Shown here: positions 1-11,837 of the stretch, piece after piece
Position numbering within the stretch: the first letter of the stretch is position 1
Layout of the letters: every line of letters starts with the position of its first letter
NCBI RefSeq assembly: GCF_003144195.1
Contig: NW_020289997.1
Span: forward strand, 558,001 to 622,000
Origin: Ceraceosorus guamensis
Lineage: Eukaryota; Basidiomycota; Exobasidiomycetes; Ceraceosorales; Ceraceosoraceae
Length of the DNA: 64,000 bases
Direction of reading: 5' to 3'
Notes under the pieces: generated by a model
Databases searched by the model: none
What the model was told of the DNA's origin: nothing
What the model saw: the letters and a program-made list of their open reading frames with translations, nothing else
Translations under genes and position numbers: made by a program

Positions 1-2336
1 CAAAAGCGAGGGCCGCAGAGTACACGTTGTTTCATGCCGGTGAATGATGTGCAGTACACAATCGTGAATAGCTGTTGTTGTTGTTGCTTGGGCGTCCGCG
101 CCTAAGGCAGATGAGCATGCAGCAGCGCGAAGACTGCTCGCGCACTCAAATTGATGCCGGCTGCCTGTCTGCTCTTGCGGACCGCAGGCGGATTGAGCTG
201 CAGATTAAGCAGGGACCGCCGCAAGCCTTGACTGGTCAGGTGCTCGAGTTGCCACGTACTCGACGCGGGCGCGCGGGTTGGTGCGCACGTGTGTCAAGTG
301 CCATGGAGCCTCATGCAGCAGCAGCATGCATTAACGCGGTACGCGGGGCATATACACGCGCTAGCTGCTATGCGTGATTGAAGCATTCGTGATTACCGTT
401 GCCCCCTCTTCTTCATTCAAAAAAACCTCCCCCTCAGCTACGGCACTCCATGACCATGGCGCACGCAGCTGCATAATGGTGTTCCCAGCAATGCACAGCT
501 TTCCGTCGATCCATTTAGGTCATGGTATACTCACAACTGGGACTTGACTGCTGCGCCGACGTGTATAGGTTGAGCGCCGCTCCAGCAAGATGTGCACGCG
601 CTAAGCAGGCGCAATTCAGCACTTGCATATGCCATGCACCTGTGTACTGCATGAGCTGACTATAATACGCATGCAGCAACTCCGCGCAACCAGCAACCGG
701 GATGCTTCATTGTGATTGCCATGGCGATATGGGAGGGACGCGAAGAAACAAGATCAGTTAACTTGTACGTGATTATTCACGATTAGAATCTTGCACTCTC
801 TTCTGATTGAAACCGGACACCTCGGCATGTTTCTCGGGCTGACAGACTCGTGACTCTTGCGATCGGGCCCAAGGTGGGGGGTGGAATGAGCTTAATTGGT
901 GACGCTGCATGCCTGCTGGAGCATGAGCTATATAGACGATCACGCTGATATGCTCGATCTGCCAACAGCGGGATGAACTATAGCCAGCCCATCTTGATGG
1001 AGGCAAGAGTCTTGAGTGCGCCAAGCAGAACAGCAAACGCGTTTCGAGCGTTCGAAGGGAAAGCCATGCAGCAAGCAGTCAAGGTCATACGCGGCCAAGA
1101 GCTCAGCTACCCATCTATCTGTAGAAGTGCACACCTTGCTGATCGTTTGCTCGGATCTCGGAGGCTTGGGTGAAGAACAGCGAGCGCACGACTACAGCAG
1201 AAGTGAGCATGGACTGATCGTAAAGCCGGCACAGCGTTTCGCGGCGAAAGCAATTTCTCTGCGGGGTGATGAAAAGAGGGCCGGAATCTCTCACACTAAC
1301 CCCCACACTCGTACTGAACCAGCTCGCTCTTATGCATCACCAACATGAAGCTTACAAACCGCTGATCATCACGGGGACGTCGATCGAGTCCGTGGCGTAC
1401 AACGCATATGATGTTGCTTGACTCGTTCCTGATGCTGGATCCTTGTTTGATACAATGCTTCCGCTGCGCGACGCGGGGAAAAGACGTGCGAAAGCGGAAT
1501 GCACAATCGGGTACGGGTTCGGGTTGAGAGCAGAGCTGGGCCTCTCATGCTTGACTTTACACCCATCGGGCGCTACGCATATAGACGGCAGCACAAAGGG
1601 GTGGTGAAGCTGCACGCAGATTCAGAACGACGGGACCGCGTCAGTCTCGTTGGAACGATGACTCGCTGGACGTTGCGTGACGCCTATAGCCGAGCCACGC
1701 GGGCTACTGTGACTGTGACTGTGACCGTGACCGTGACCGTGACTGTGACTGTGACTTTGACTGTAGCGCTGCGAGATTTCTAGTGGCCCTTTCGACTTTG
1801 CTGCGCGCGCGCGCGCTAAGATGCACAACATCATGCGCGCACGCGACACATCGTATCTCTCTCGCAATCGCGTGAATAATCCTCACGCCACAACGACGCT
1901 TCTAATCAACCGACCAGCAGAGCATCAGGGAGGCGTGTCGTGACTCGATCGACTCACCTGCACATGTTACTTCTTCACGACGCGCTGACTTGGCATTCAC
2001 GTTGCGGATGCTTTTGGGCGGAGCTAGATCGCATAGCGTCCACAAAGCCGGAAGTTACGGAGCTTCAAGATCAGCTAGACAGACGATCTCAGAGACACAT
2101 CTAGCAGGACGAGGAACAAATCTCAGCAACGTAGAACGGGCCGACTGCATTTAGCAAGGATACAATTAATCACTGTCCCGCTAGCGCTGAGATTGGCGTG
2201 CTTTTGCGCACCGGCAAATGCTTCTCAGAATCCGCAAGTCGGCGGTGGGAAGGCTGTTTGTCAGCGTCTATAGATTCCTTTTATCGTGCTCAACTCTCTT
2301 TCGTGCGGATGCACTCCAGCTCCAAACAGGATCAAC
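1..2336. other. gene-free stretch at left edge
   Basis: No open frame here looks like protein: the frames are short, overlap on both strands and show no recognisable motif. The stretch holds intergenic words of the ATTCACGATT family (60-69, 385-394, 775-784) and a GTGACT/GTGACC minisatellite near 1708-1762. The last few hundred bases are the upstream region of the kinase gene that starts at 2337. Confidence 0.6.
1708..1762. repeat. GTGACT/GTGACC minisatellite
   Basis: About nine tandem copies of a six-base unit alternating GTGACT and GTGACC lie in non-coding DNA. The open frames across it (TVTVTV or SQSQSQ on opposite strands) are by-products of the repeat. Confidence 0.9.
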
Positions 2337-3987
2337 ATGACCTCTGCAGATATATGTGCAAGCGCAGAAGATGGCGAGCAAGCCGACATTGTCAAGGAGC
2401 TGTGGAGGACTTCGAGCTGGCTGCGCAGGTATGAGACCAAGCGTGTCAAAGCGCTCAGCGATGAAGAGCTCGCCAACATCGGGCTGGAAGGCGCTGGAAC
2501 TTCGTCGGACTCGGTCAAACGCTACTACGCTGCGCTTCTCAAACGCACGCAGAAGCACAGCTCGGGGCTTTGTTCTTCCATCTTGCGCGTTCGTATTCCA
2601 TGTCCTGATGCGGCGGATGAAGATCTACTCGAGGCGGACCTAGAAGGTGTGCCCGAGCATGGCTCGATTGCAGGATGGGCAGCTATCAAGGTGGTCAGTT
2701 TGGAAGAGCAACCTCCACCTCATGATGTCTTCAACGAGTACAGAACATTGTCGCTCGCGGTCATTCATCGCAATCGAGCGCTAGATCGCTCAAGAGCGGA
2801 GATCACTCCTCGACAGACCAACGTGGTGCATCTGATCAGCGCTTTTGTCCGCGCTGCTGGTCCCTGGAGCAAAGAGGTGGCACTCGTGTTGCCTCTATAC
2901 CCTTGCACATTAGCAGAAGCTCTTCGCATCCCTGCGGATCACATTGCCCCACGTCGCGTCCATCAAACGGAAGCAATTGCGGAGCCACATCTTGGTCCCG
3001 AGTCATTGACAATCTCACCATCCAGTGCAGAATTTGCGCTCAAAGTAACCAAAGGTGTTCTTTCGGGTCTCAATTTCTTGCACTCGATCGGTGTAGCTCA
3101 TCGAGACATCAAACCGTCCAACGTCTTGCTGAGCTACGACGGGGAGGCCATACTGGCCGACTTGGGCGTCGCTACACGAGTGCCAGCTTCTCACGCCGGC
3201 AAAGTGGCGCCATTGTGTGAAAGACCAAGTCGAACGGCGGAAGTAGGCACGACGTGTTATCGTCCTCCAGAGCTCCTATTTTCTCCTTCCGACGGCTACG
3301 ATGGATCGAAAGCGGACGTATGGTCAGCAGGAGCAAGTCTGATCGAGCTGTGGACTGCGTTGGTACAGAAGGCGCCGAAAAGGAAAGCGAGCGAGGTGCG
3401 ATTACCCCACTGGGAAACGGCTCTGGCAGACGATCAGAGCTGGCAGAGATACTCGGGGAAAGAGACCAAGAGCGCATCGAGCAGCAACTGGAGCTTTGAG
3501 GAGGACGAAGAAGAGACCTACGAGGATCAAGATCACGAGGAGGAGAGCGAGCTGATTCGGGATTCGAAGCGACAAAGTCTTTTCGATGGCCGAGGAGAAA
3601 TCGCTCTGGCGGGGAGCATTTTTGCGATTCTTGGTCGACCAACAGATCAGACCGAGTGGCCAGTGAGTCTGCCTGTTGAACGAAGCCACGCACCTCTCCA
3701 GCCAAGCGAAGCTCACAAATGAAGCGCTGCCTCAACCGACCCTTCTCCAATCGCTCGACTCGGCTCGCACCGCGTGGCAGGAATCGGAACACTTCAGTCC
3801 GCCTTTGAGCCGCATGCCTTTCCCAGCGCGCAAGCCCGTCGAAGGCGGACTGAGAAGGCACTTGGCCATTTCATTCCGGTCTGCGGCCGAGCAGGCAGCT
3901 TTCGAATTCTGCGAATCGGCGATCCGACTCTCTGCGGGCGCTCGTCCGTCGGCTGCTGATGCGCTTGCACGTCTCGGGGCGTCTTAG
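2337..3987 (+). CDS. CDK-type protein kinase, Cak1/Csk1-like
   Basis: Serine/threonine kinase of the CDK/CAK group, 533 residues in two exons (2337-3662 and 3712-3987; 49-nt intron with GTGAGT donor). Visible kinase motifs are the ATP-binding lysine in WAAIKVV, the catalytic loop HRDIKPSNVLL, a DLG in place of DFG (ILADLGVA), and the activation-segment end VGTTCYRPPELLF, which is CDK-like. The second exon carries the C-lobe end. There is no clear glycine-rich loop before the lysine, a feature known for yeast Cak1. An acidic insert (EEDEEETYEDQ) interrupts the C-lobe. The first ATG, in the context AACATGAC, was chosen; a longer frame begins only with GTG. It probably phosphorylates CDKs, but the substrate is an inference. 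It converges with ERD2. Confidence 0.8.
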
Positions 3988-4230
3988 TGGACTTTGACCC
4001 AGTCCCAAACACAGCTCTCGTCGCATCTCCATTTAGCCTTTGGCAATTCTGTGTGTGCTGTTGGCACGTCATTGATCCCCTTGAGCCTCGCTGATATCTT
4101 GCGATCCAGCCTGCAACATCGGCCACTCCTGCGTCGTCTGCACGATGCGAGTTCTGATTTCCGAGTCATGTATTATCTTTGCATGCCCGATAGCAACGCC
4201 ATGCATTTGTGTACCTCCTTTTGCCTCCTC

Positions 4231-5442
4231 TTACGCCGGCAACTCGAACTTTTGCCTGAGCAGTGGAGGGAGCGATGTTCAGCGATCCGCGCACACTTGT
4301 GCCAAATGCTGACATCAGCTGCCGCACTCACCCCTTCAAAACCTTGTTCACATAGACTATTGCCAGTGGCCGAGGAATATGCTACGTCAGCGCACGCAAA
4401 GCCTGCACGCAGAATGAGCGGTAGCAACGACTCACTGTAGAAAAAGTCGAGGTACAAGCCGGTCTGCACCAGACCGCTGATGACCGAGATGGGGTCCACT
4501 TGATTCTCGGTAAAGTACCTGAGGGAGATTGCGCAAGTCAGAGCTGTATGAACGCCAAAAAAAACGTCCAATGCAACCTACCGGTATATCCAATTGGGCA
4601 GATACAGAGCTCTGTAAGCGCCCAGAGCGAAGAGGTAGTGCGTCGTGATGGTTTCTGCCTCTCCTGTCCTCTGCAGCATAAACAGTTGGGGAAGAATGGC
4701 GACGGATTCCAAGTAGATGCTAAAAGCCCAAAACAGCTCCAAGATATTGTAGCCGTAGTTGAACACCAACGCTAGCAGGGCTGCGGGGCCTAGCAAGTAT
4801 TCCAACCTGATGGTGTCGATCGCTGGATCGTGTGTGGGCCTGGATGCATTTCGGCGGAGCTTAGGCTTTAGCGTGGTGTGGAGACACATGGGCCTCCCGC
4901 ACATCTGCTGGCACGAGCTTGATCAAGGTAAAAAGCTCCGCCGACTGCCTGAACCCGACAGACTCACCTGTACTTGACGCGCATGAGATACAAGACGTAG
5001 ACTGAGCTACCGATGAAGAAGATCTTCATCAAGACCCGGTACAAGCTCGTCTCGAAGAAGATGTCCAAGTAGCGCGAGGCAAATACGATCGAGTACAGCA
5101 ACTGGGTCTTGAAGGAGATACCTGTGCGCGTACAGGTGAGCATCAGACGTGAGCGAGGATGACAAACAGTCGATCTGCCCTTCGTCTTTCTTGGTGACGA
5201 TGTGCGCACTGTCCTGCTGCCTATCCTCTGTGACAGCACCGATGCGACCATCTCTCCAGCTCCATTCCGCCGCCCTTCGCACGCCAAGCATCTACCCGAC
5301 TTTCGTATCCTTGGCTTTGGCTGCACCTAGCGTTCCACGCAACCTACGCACCTCTGCAGCTCTTGCTGATGGTAATCTTGTGCAGCAAGATGAAGATGGA
5401 AGCCAAGTGCGACAAATCGCCAAAGAATCTAAAGATGTTCAT
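4231..5442 (-). CDS. ERD2: ER lumen protein-retaining (K/HDEL) receptor
   Basis: Seven-helix Golgi/ER receptor that binds the C-terminal HDEL/KDEL signal of escaped ER proteins and returns them by COPI vesicles. The protein has 211 residues, the normal family length. It starts [17 protein letters not shown], contains [15 protein letters not shown] and ends GQKFELPA. Exons on the minus strand: 5442-5352, 5121-4968, 4839-4582, 4518-4436, 4356-4332 and 4255-4231. Every junction has GT/AG ends and restores family sequence. The last two exons are only 25 nt each; the fifth encodes IYVNKVLKG with its split codons. Most automatic predictions would miss them and truncate the protein near DFFY. The upstream region carries a (GTC)7 tract. 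Confidence 0.95.
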
Positions 5443-6675
5443 CTTTGCACCCTCTCGCGTCTGAGGTTCGTTTGGGGCTGGATGTGCAGATGTGCAAGGT
5501 TTGCAACAGTAGAAGGACTGCTGCTTGGTCTGTGATGCTGCTGCTACGATTCGATTGATCAACAATCCAGGCACGGCAACGTGTTGCTCTGCCACTGCGA
5601 TGCCTTGGAGACCGTAGCGAGCTCGATAGACTGGCTGACCGAGCAGTGGGACAAGCGCTGGAGACGTGGAACAGCCTTTCGTCGTCGTCGTCGTCGTCGT
5701 CTTCCTCGTGCTGAGCGTGTTAATCGGTAGTGGGCCCAGGAGCTGCGCGTTGCGGTGCGCGTGTAGGAAGTGTGAGGGTGAAGAGAGGGAACGACTTGCA
5801 AATTGCCGAGACGAGTGTGACTGCTGGTTGAGAAGTGCAAGTTTCAAGAGATCGATCTTCTGACGACCAAAAGTCAAGTTTGAGCACTCACGACTCGGTT
5901 CCCAGGAAGTTTGAGTTGCATTTCACGATTCGAGAGTTCGAGATTCGTGATTCGAGAAGGTGCCGGACAGCCCCACCGTATAGCTGACAGACAGGCATGC
6001 CATGCGCGTTGCTGCATGCTGCTACTGCTGCTTCCGAATTCGGCTTATTGCATGCTTGCTTGCTCAAACTATATCACCGTGCGCCGCCGCGTCTTCACTG
6101 CGCGTACGCATGCTGATGCACGGGCGGGGGGGGGATTGACACGTCTACAAGTTCATCAGTCACGATCAGTGCAGGGCCCAACCGCGGCGGCGCATATTGG
6201 TTGGGCGCCCGTGCGCGAATCATCCAAATTAGCTGCAGAGGAATTTCACGCCACGTGGAGTGCGCTGCTCATATATGACTCAATTGCGACGCATCCTAGA
6301 CTTGATTCAAGATTGCCTTGAATCCAAGGTTTCAATCGACTTGAGTAATCGTGAATGTCGTGTGCGAGTTGACTCTCGAGCGACTAAGCTTGAGGAGGGA
6401 CGTTTGGAATTTGTCCTTGCAGGCTGACGAAATCAATTGCTGCTGTGGATTTAGGTGCATTGTGATTCGTGATTGCTCGCGGTCTTGTCAGCAGCCTGAC
6501 CTGCGTCGGAGGTTCACGATTACTATTGTGTTTCCCTAGCTGATCGCGTCAAGACTCCATGGTCCAAAATCTGGCCCTACAAGACATTCACGTCGTGAAT
6601 TTCCAAAAACAGTCGCACCAATCATTCGATCGAAAGCTAGCCATACGTCTTGATGCTCGATCAAGTTCCAAGCGT
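5443..6675. other. intergenic, ERD2 upstream / CMS1 downstream
   Basis: No protein-like frame is visible. It contains the ERD2 promoter side with a (GTC)7 tract at 5681-5701, plus several ATTCACGATT-type words (5931-5940 variant, 5943-5952, 6465-6474) and related degenerate copies around 6350-6600. Confidence 0.6.
5681..5701. repeat. (GTC)7 trinucleotide tract
   Basis: Seven perfect GTC units lie about 240 bases upstream of the ERD2 start codon, outside any supported coding exon. Confidence 0.9.
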
Positions 6676-8150
6676 TCAGAACAAGGCGATTTTGACATTC
6701 TGCGCGATCTTTGACCTGAGCTGATCGCAGATCAATAGCCTGACGGTCTCATCCCTCGTCTCAAATCCCTCCAAAAGACCTCTTTCTTTCTCATCTCTCC
6801 ACGTCACGTCCAGAACCAAGAGCTGCAATTTGGACAGATCCAAGGCCGAGGTGGGCTCTGATTCTGCTGAGTGGGGGTTCTCTGCTTCGAGAAGGGCGCG
6901 AAGACGTTGAGGTGTGCCTGCTGCGAGTGGGATCTTGTTATCTTTTAGCCACTCGACGTGTTCCTTGAGCTGATGAGCCGAGCAGAGAAGAAAGTCAGAG
7001 TACGTGATCACAAAATCCAAATACAGATGTCTGCCATCCTGCTCACGCACCTTGAAATGTCTAGCGAACAACTTGGCCACCGTCAACTTGCCTCTCTCTA
7101 CCTTGGACGAGGCTTCTTGCTTCTTGGCTGGTTTGTTGCTCTTTTGCTTCTGACCTGCACCGCTTGACTCTTGACTTTTCTCTTCTGGGCCAGTCCGAGA
7201 ACCGAGAAAGGCTCTCAAGCTCCTGCACAGATCTGCCGCGCGCATCGCGTTGCCTGTTACGACCAGACATACGGGCTGTGCAGCCTGTACCTCGTGCGGT
7301 TGCAAATTGTCGAGCGTGGCTGCGGTGCTTGGAGAGACTGATATGGATGTATGCGTTGCGATTAGCTCGATGGTTGGAGTGCCGCCGCAGAGTGAGGGTC
7401 AGAAGCCTACATGCTGACTCACCCGCCCGAATGAACTCGACCAACGCATCATCAGTCCTCTCTTCCACAAAATCTGTGGTCTCCACCAACTCCTGCTCTG
7501 TTTCGCGTCGAGACAGACTCTGAGCATGAGTTTGCGCAATGAAAAGCGACCCAAACGCTCCAAACAGCGGCGCGTTCTCCACACCACTCACGACCGATTG
7601 CGACCTCATTCAATTCCAAGTCGCTCTGATTCTCAAGGAACTTACACTTGCGCATCACTTTGCGCAAGTAGTCAGCTTGCAAATCGCAAGGTAGTCGGCC
7701 AGGTCCTCCCAGCGCGGTCATCTCAGACCTGACCTCGTTGCGCTTGATGGGCAAACCGCATTGCCAAAGAAAAGATCGATGGAAGAAAGACGCAGCAATA
7801 CGCATGTGAGCAACCGCATACGCTACGCTGCACATGGCAGAGGCAGTCATGGAAAATTGCTTGCTCCCATGTGTACATGCTATATCTCTCACCTGCGCTT
7901 TGCGAGCTTTATCCCTCGCCTTTTGCTTTTGCTTCTTTTTGGCCTTCTTGGCCACCTCGTCCATGTCTTCCCCATCCGCATCGGCAGAGCGCTTGCGCTT
8001 GGAACTCAGAGCAGCGCGAGCCTCATCAGCCGACCGAGGTCCTGCTTCATCCTGGTCAAAGCCGACGTCGAGAGTAGCACCCTCGACTGCGGGCGATGGA
8101 GAGGTGGATGCTCGATCAAGATACTCGTCATCATCCAAAGCATCCGCCAT
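6676..8150 (-). CDS. CMS1: Cms1-family ribosome biogenesis protein
   Basis: Member of the Cms1 family, linked to the 90S pre-ribosome/U3 particle in yeast; it probably acts in the nucleolus. The model has 375 residues. It begins MADALDDDEYLD, followed by an acidic/basic nuclear stretch (KKAKKKQKQKARDKARK), a central ETTDFVEERTDDALVEFI segment, and a helicase-like C-terminal half with CLVVTGNAMRAADL, LAAGTPQRLRALLE and LLVLDVTWRDEKERG. The last two match the family's GTPgR and LvlDwtwrD motifs. Exons: 8150-7893, about 7742-7592, 7497-7423 and 7319-6676. The start of exon 2 (7742, or 7733 by another in-frame AG) and the small exon 3 are the least certain parts. The gene is divergent from ALO1, 481 bp apart. 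Confidence 0.85.
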
Positions 8151-8631
8151 TATCTCTCGTTCTTTCTTGCTGAGCAGTCAGATGAGATGCGTCAGGCGAT
8201 TCTCGTGAGACCTATCTCGTCGACTTTGTATGGACGGAGGATTGAGAAAGCGTCAGAGACTTACGACTGCCACATCATCGACCATACGCGTGGCTTTGTG
8301 CGCACCGCAAGAAGAAACGTGGCTGTGCGGATTTTTTGTCTTGAGAGGGTGAAGCTCTAGTCACGTCACGTGGTCGTGATCACCCCGCCTTCTGGCAGGC
8401 CGGGGCGCGTGAATGCTCGCGTAAGGCTCGTATGCGCACGCAGCAGCAAATGTACCCGACCCACCATCTGCCATCCACCCTCAGAAGGACGTGGTTCTTG
8501 GGCAAACTTCTCTCGCCGCATCTGCTTGCGGTCGAGATTCAATATCGCAGTCTTCTGGGCAGAGGTAGCCGTCGCTACCGTTAACCTCGTCCTCCTCTTC
8601 ATCCAAGCTATCACGCAAGCTCCAGCTCAAG
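8151..8631. promoter_or_regulatory. divergent promoter region CMS1 / ALO1
   Basis: 481 bases separate the two start codons of these divergent genes, so both promoters must lie here or overlap the 5' ends. I see no clear TATA box. Confidence 0.5.
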
Positions 8632-11399
8632 ATGTCAGTAAATGACGCCTCGTCCAGCAGCAACGCCTCCCTAGTGGAGGAGCAGCGGCGCATTCCACTC
8701 GAGGCGATACACACCCAACCCATCGCTCATCTTCATCTCATCGCTTCCTCGGCCCTCTCGCTTCGATCTCCTAAAGAGCTGTGGAATTGGGGGGGCACGT
8801 TTCGAGCCCGACCTCGGTTGATATTCGATCCCGTCAATGTGGAGCAATGTTGCGCGCTCGTGGAGCTTGCAAGAAGGGAGGAAAGGGAGATAAGAGCGGT
8901 GGGGAGAGCGCATAGTCCTGGAGACTTGATGTGGACAAAGGATTGGGTCATGAGGATGAAAGGATTAGAAGGTCTGGTAAAGGTGAGCAGGCCTCGTGCT
9001 TGTAGCGCTGCGAGCTTCCGCAACTGAACCGCCCGATCGCGCCTTTGCAAGATCGATCAAAGCGTTCCCAGCATCACTGTCCTGGGCGGAACGTATGTGT
9101 CTGCGATACATGAGATGCTCGCAGCAGCTGATCCTCCACTGGCCATGAGCAATGTGGGGTCCATCTCAGAGCAGACCATCGGCGGATTGATCTCCACAGC
9201 CACGCACGGCACAGGTGTCGACATGCCGCCCGTATCCGCCCTGATCATCTCCATGCGAATCATCGTCGCCTTGCCATCCGATCAAGGTGGCGTACAAGTG
9301 GTGAGGTGCAGCACAACCGAAAGGCCGGACCTGTTCAACGCTACACTCTGCGGATTGGGATGCACAGGGTTGGTGGTTGAAGCAGAATTAAAAGTGGAGC
9401 CGGCTTTCTGCCTGAGACAGGTCGCAGAGGAGATGCCATTTGACTTTTTGTTCGGCCCGAGCACCGGTGCTCCAAGCGTCATCGCGCAGGTTTCGCCTGC
9501 GCCATTTCGTCCCAATGCTTCAGGTCGCACCTCCGCAACTCCGACTGCCCCGACCGAAGTCACAGCATTCCCAGAGCGACTTATCGACACGCCCTCTCGT
9601 GAGAGTCTTGGTCATTTATTAGCTCAAGGTCGCCGCATTCCCACGACTCGGTCCAAATACCTGCCCAGCGTGCGCAACGAGGTTACAGGAACAGTTTGGC
9701 CTATACCTTCATCATCGGTGGACAACGTCTCGCGACTAGACCCACCAGACGAGGATGATGATGAGGAGACCAGATCCGCTCAGCGCAGAATTGGCACCAT
9801 AGTCAACAGCACGCAGCATGCCAAGATCATGTACTGGCCTCAGGCGCGTATGTGCACCTTGTTCAGGCAGGACCGAACGTTCGAGGTGAGTGTGAAGAGC
9901 GCCTTTGATCAGCATGGTTGGCTGGCTCAACATGGCGCTGGCTGATGCCGCTACTTACGCACAGCCGCCTGTGCAAGCCACCCTGGCCAGCAGAGTGTAC
10001 GGTCGATTGATTGGACACGATCTGGCACAATTCCTCCTGTTCGTCTCGCGCTACCATCGCTCGCTACCACCACGAGTAGGCAAGCTGGTGTTCAACCTCA
10101 CGCACCCCTCCCCTCCACTAAAACACAAATCACATCCGAACGCTCACGGACAGGCCGGCTTCTCCTCTGCGGGCAATTTAGCCTCTGCACCACCCTCCCT
10201 GGCGCCATCCACCGCTCGCAAGAGGTCTACACCCACCACCAAACTCCACACGAGCCCGAACTTGCATAGCGATGGGACGCCCGTGGGCGTGTCCGCTGAA
10301 GGACGTGTCTCGGAGGAAGGCGAACACGTGAATGGGCCGTCGCAGCAAGGTCCCCGACGTGAGAGTGAGGGTGAGAGTGCCGGAGGTGCGCCAGCGGGAG
10401 TAGCGAGCGTAGGCCGTACGACCGAAGAAGATGCTTCAGAGACCTCTATTAGCTCGGCAGACGACTCCTCGCCTCACGCTTCGGCCGGAAATGTCATCGC
10501 CGCTGCCGAGCTGGGAGCAAGGGTTGGGGCTCTCAGGACGGCTGTCAAAAGAGGAGCAGTGGATCGACCTGGTCTGCCCGCGCACCGAGTCTCGCTCGAA
10601 GATTTCCTCTCTGGAGCTTCTACTAGCGCCACGCCGTCCACGTTTTCACCAATCATCTCTCGATCGAACGTCGCGCCATCCTTTGGACAGGGCGCAGGAA
10701 GAACAACGCGAAATCTGGGCGTTCATGCGCCTCTCTCCTCGGATCACGCGACCTATACGAGCGTGAATACGTCCCATTTGGTCTTCAATATGGATTGCCT
10801 CTTTCCTCAGTACACGACCGAGTGGGCGATACCTTTCGAACACACTGCTGCAGCCATTCGCGCACTTAGAGACTGGTTGGAAGCGGAACAGGCGAATAGC
10901 GACGGCGAAAGACCCCATTTCCCCGTGGAAATCAGGTTTGGGGATGCGGATGGCATCTGGTTGAGTCCGAGTCAGGGCAGAAAGACGTGTTTCATCGGCT
11001 TGATCCAGTTCAGGTGAGTCTCGACTTTTGATTTTCGGGATGCAGGCTTCAGCAAGTTCTCTCGCGAAGCCAGTGACCTTCATTGCCCCATGCTCGACGC
11101 TTTTCTGACCCTTTTATTGCGTGTCATGCAGACCTTACAATCGTCCGACGCGCTACCGCGTCCTGTTTGAACGCTTCGAAGCCCTCATGCGCTACTTTGC
11201 AGGTCGACCGCACTGGGCCAAATCGCACACGTGCGGCCACGCAGAGCTCAGAAAGCTATATCCTCATCTTGACGATTTCTTGAACCTTCGACGGAACGTG
11301 GATCCGGATGGAGTCTTTTTGAACCCGTATGTCAGGAGGCACCTGCTCGGAGAGATTGGCCAACATACGAATCCTAGGTTTTTCAAGGCCAGGCTTTGA
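8632..11399 (+). CDS. ALO1: D-arabinono-1,4-lactone oxidase with large inserts
   Basis: FAD enzyme of the VAO family that makes D-erythroascorbate, the fungal ascorbate analogue, at the mitochondrial outer membrane. Exons: 8632-8982, 9052-9885, 9965-11013 and 11132-11399; 833 residues. Family marks are NWGGTFRARP at the N-terminus, the flavin-attachment-type motif GRAHSPGDL, the FAD-domain SEQTIGGLISTATHGTG, and the C-terminal PHWAKSHTCGHAELRKLYP containing HWAK. The family is usually about 500-560 residues. Here about 115 residues are inserted after FDFLFGPS and about 245 low-complexity residues (S, T, A, P, E rich) between VGKLVFNLTHPSP and HLVFNMDCLFPQY. Both inserts keep the frame in long exons, so this looks like a true variant. 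The gene converges with the 11838-12990 gene. Confidence 0.93.
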
Positions 11400-11837
11400 G
11401 GTTGCCTACGACATTCGTCCCGAAGCCGGGTGTCTTTCGCTTGGCCAATCCATCTTCGCGATGCATAATGTGCTCGAGTCGACGGCCGACCCAGCAGGTC
11501 GCGCTGATCGCAGAAGTCACTTGTGCGACTGCGCTCGTCTTTGTTGCTCTGGCTGTATACCCCATTTGACATGGCAAATGAGACGAGTCTCTGATCTTTG
11601 ATCTGACGCCACTCTCGTGCGCCAAAAGAAGCTGTGGAGATAGAGACGTAGCTTGTCATCAGATGCGTTGGTCGAAGTGAAAAGTAAGTCTTGCCAGGAA
11701 ATAATGATGGATTGCTGAGGTGACGGTATTCGAGACTGGGGCTATTCGCAGTTGGCACAGAATTTGCTCTGCGATGCATACGAAAGAGATTCACACTTCT
11801 TCAGGGCTGATACATCAAGACGGTGCGCGAGAGTTCC
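11400..11837. other. convergent 3' intergenic region
   Basis: The 438 bases between the stop codons of ALO1 and the opposite-strand gene show no credible coding frame. The region presumably holds both 3' UTRs. Confidence 0.5.
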
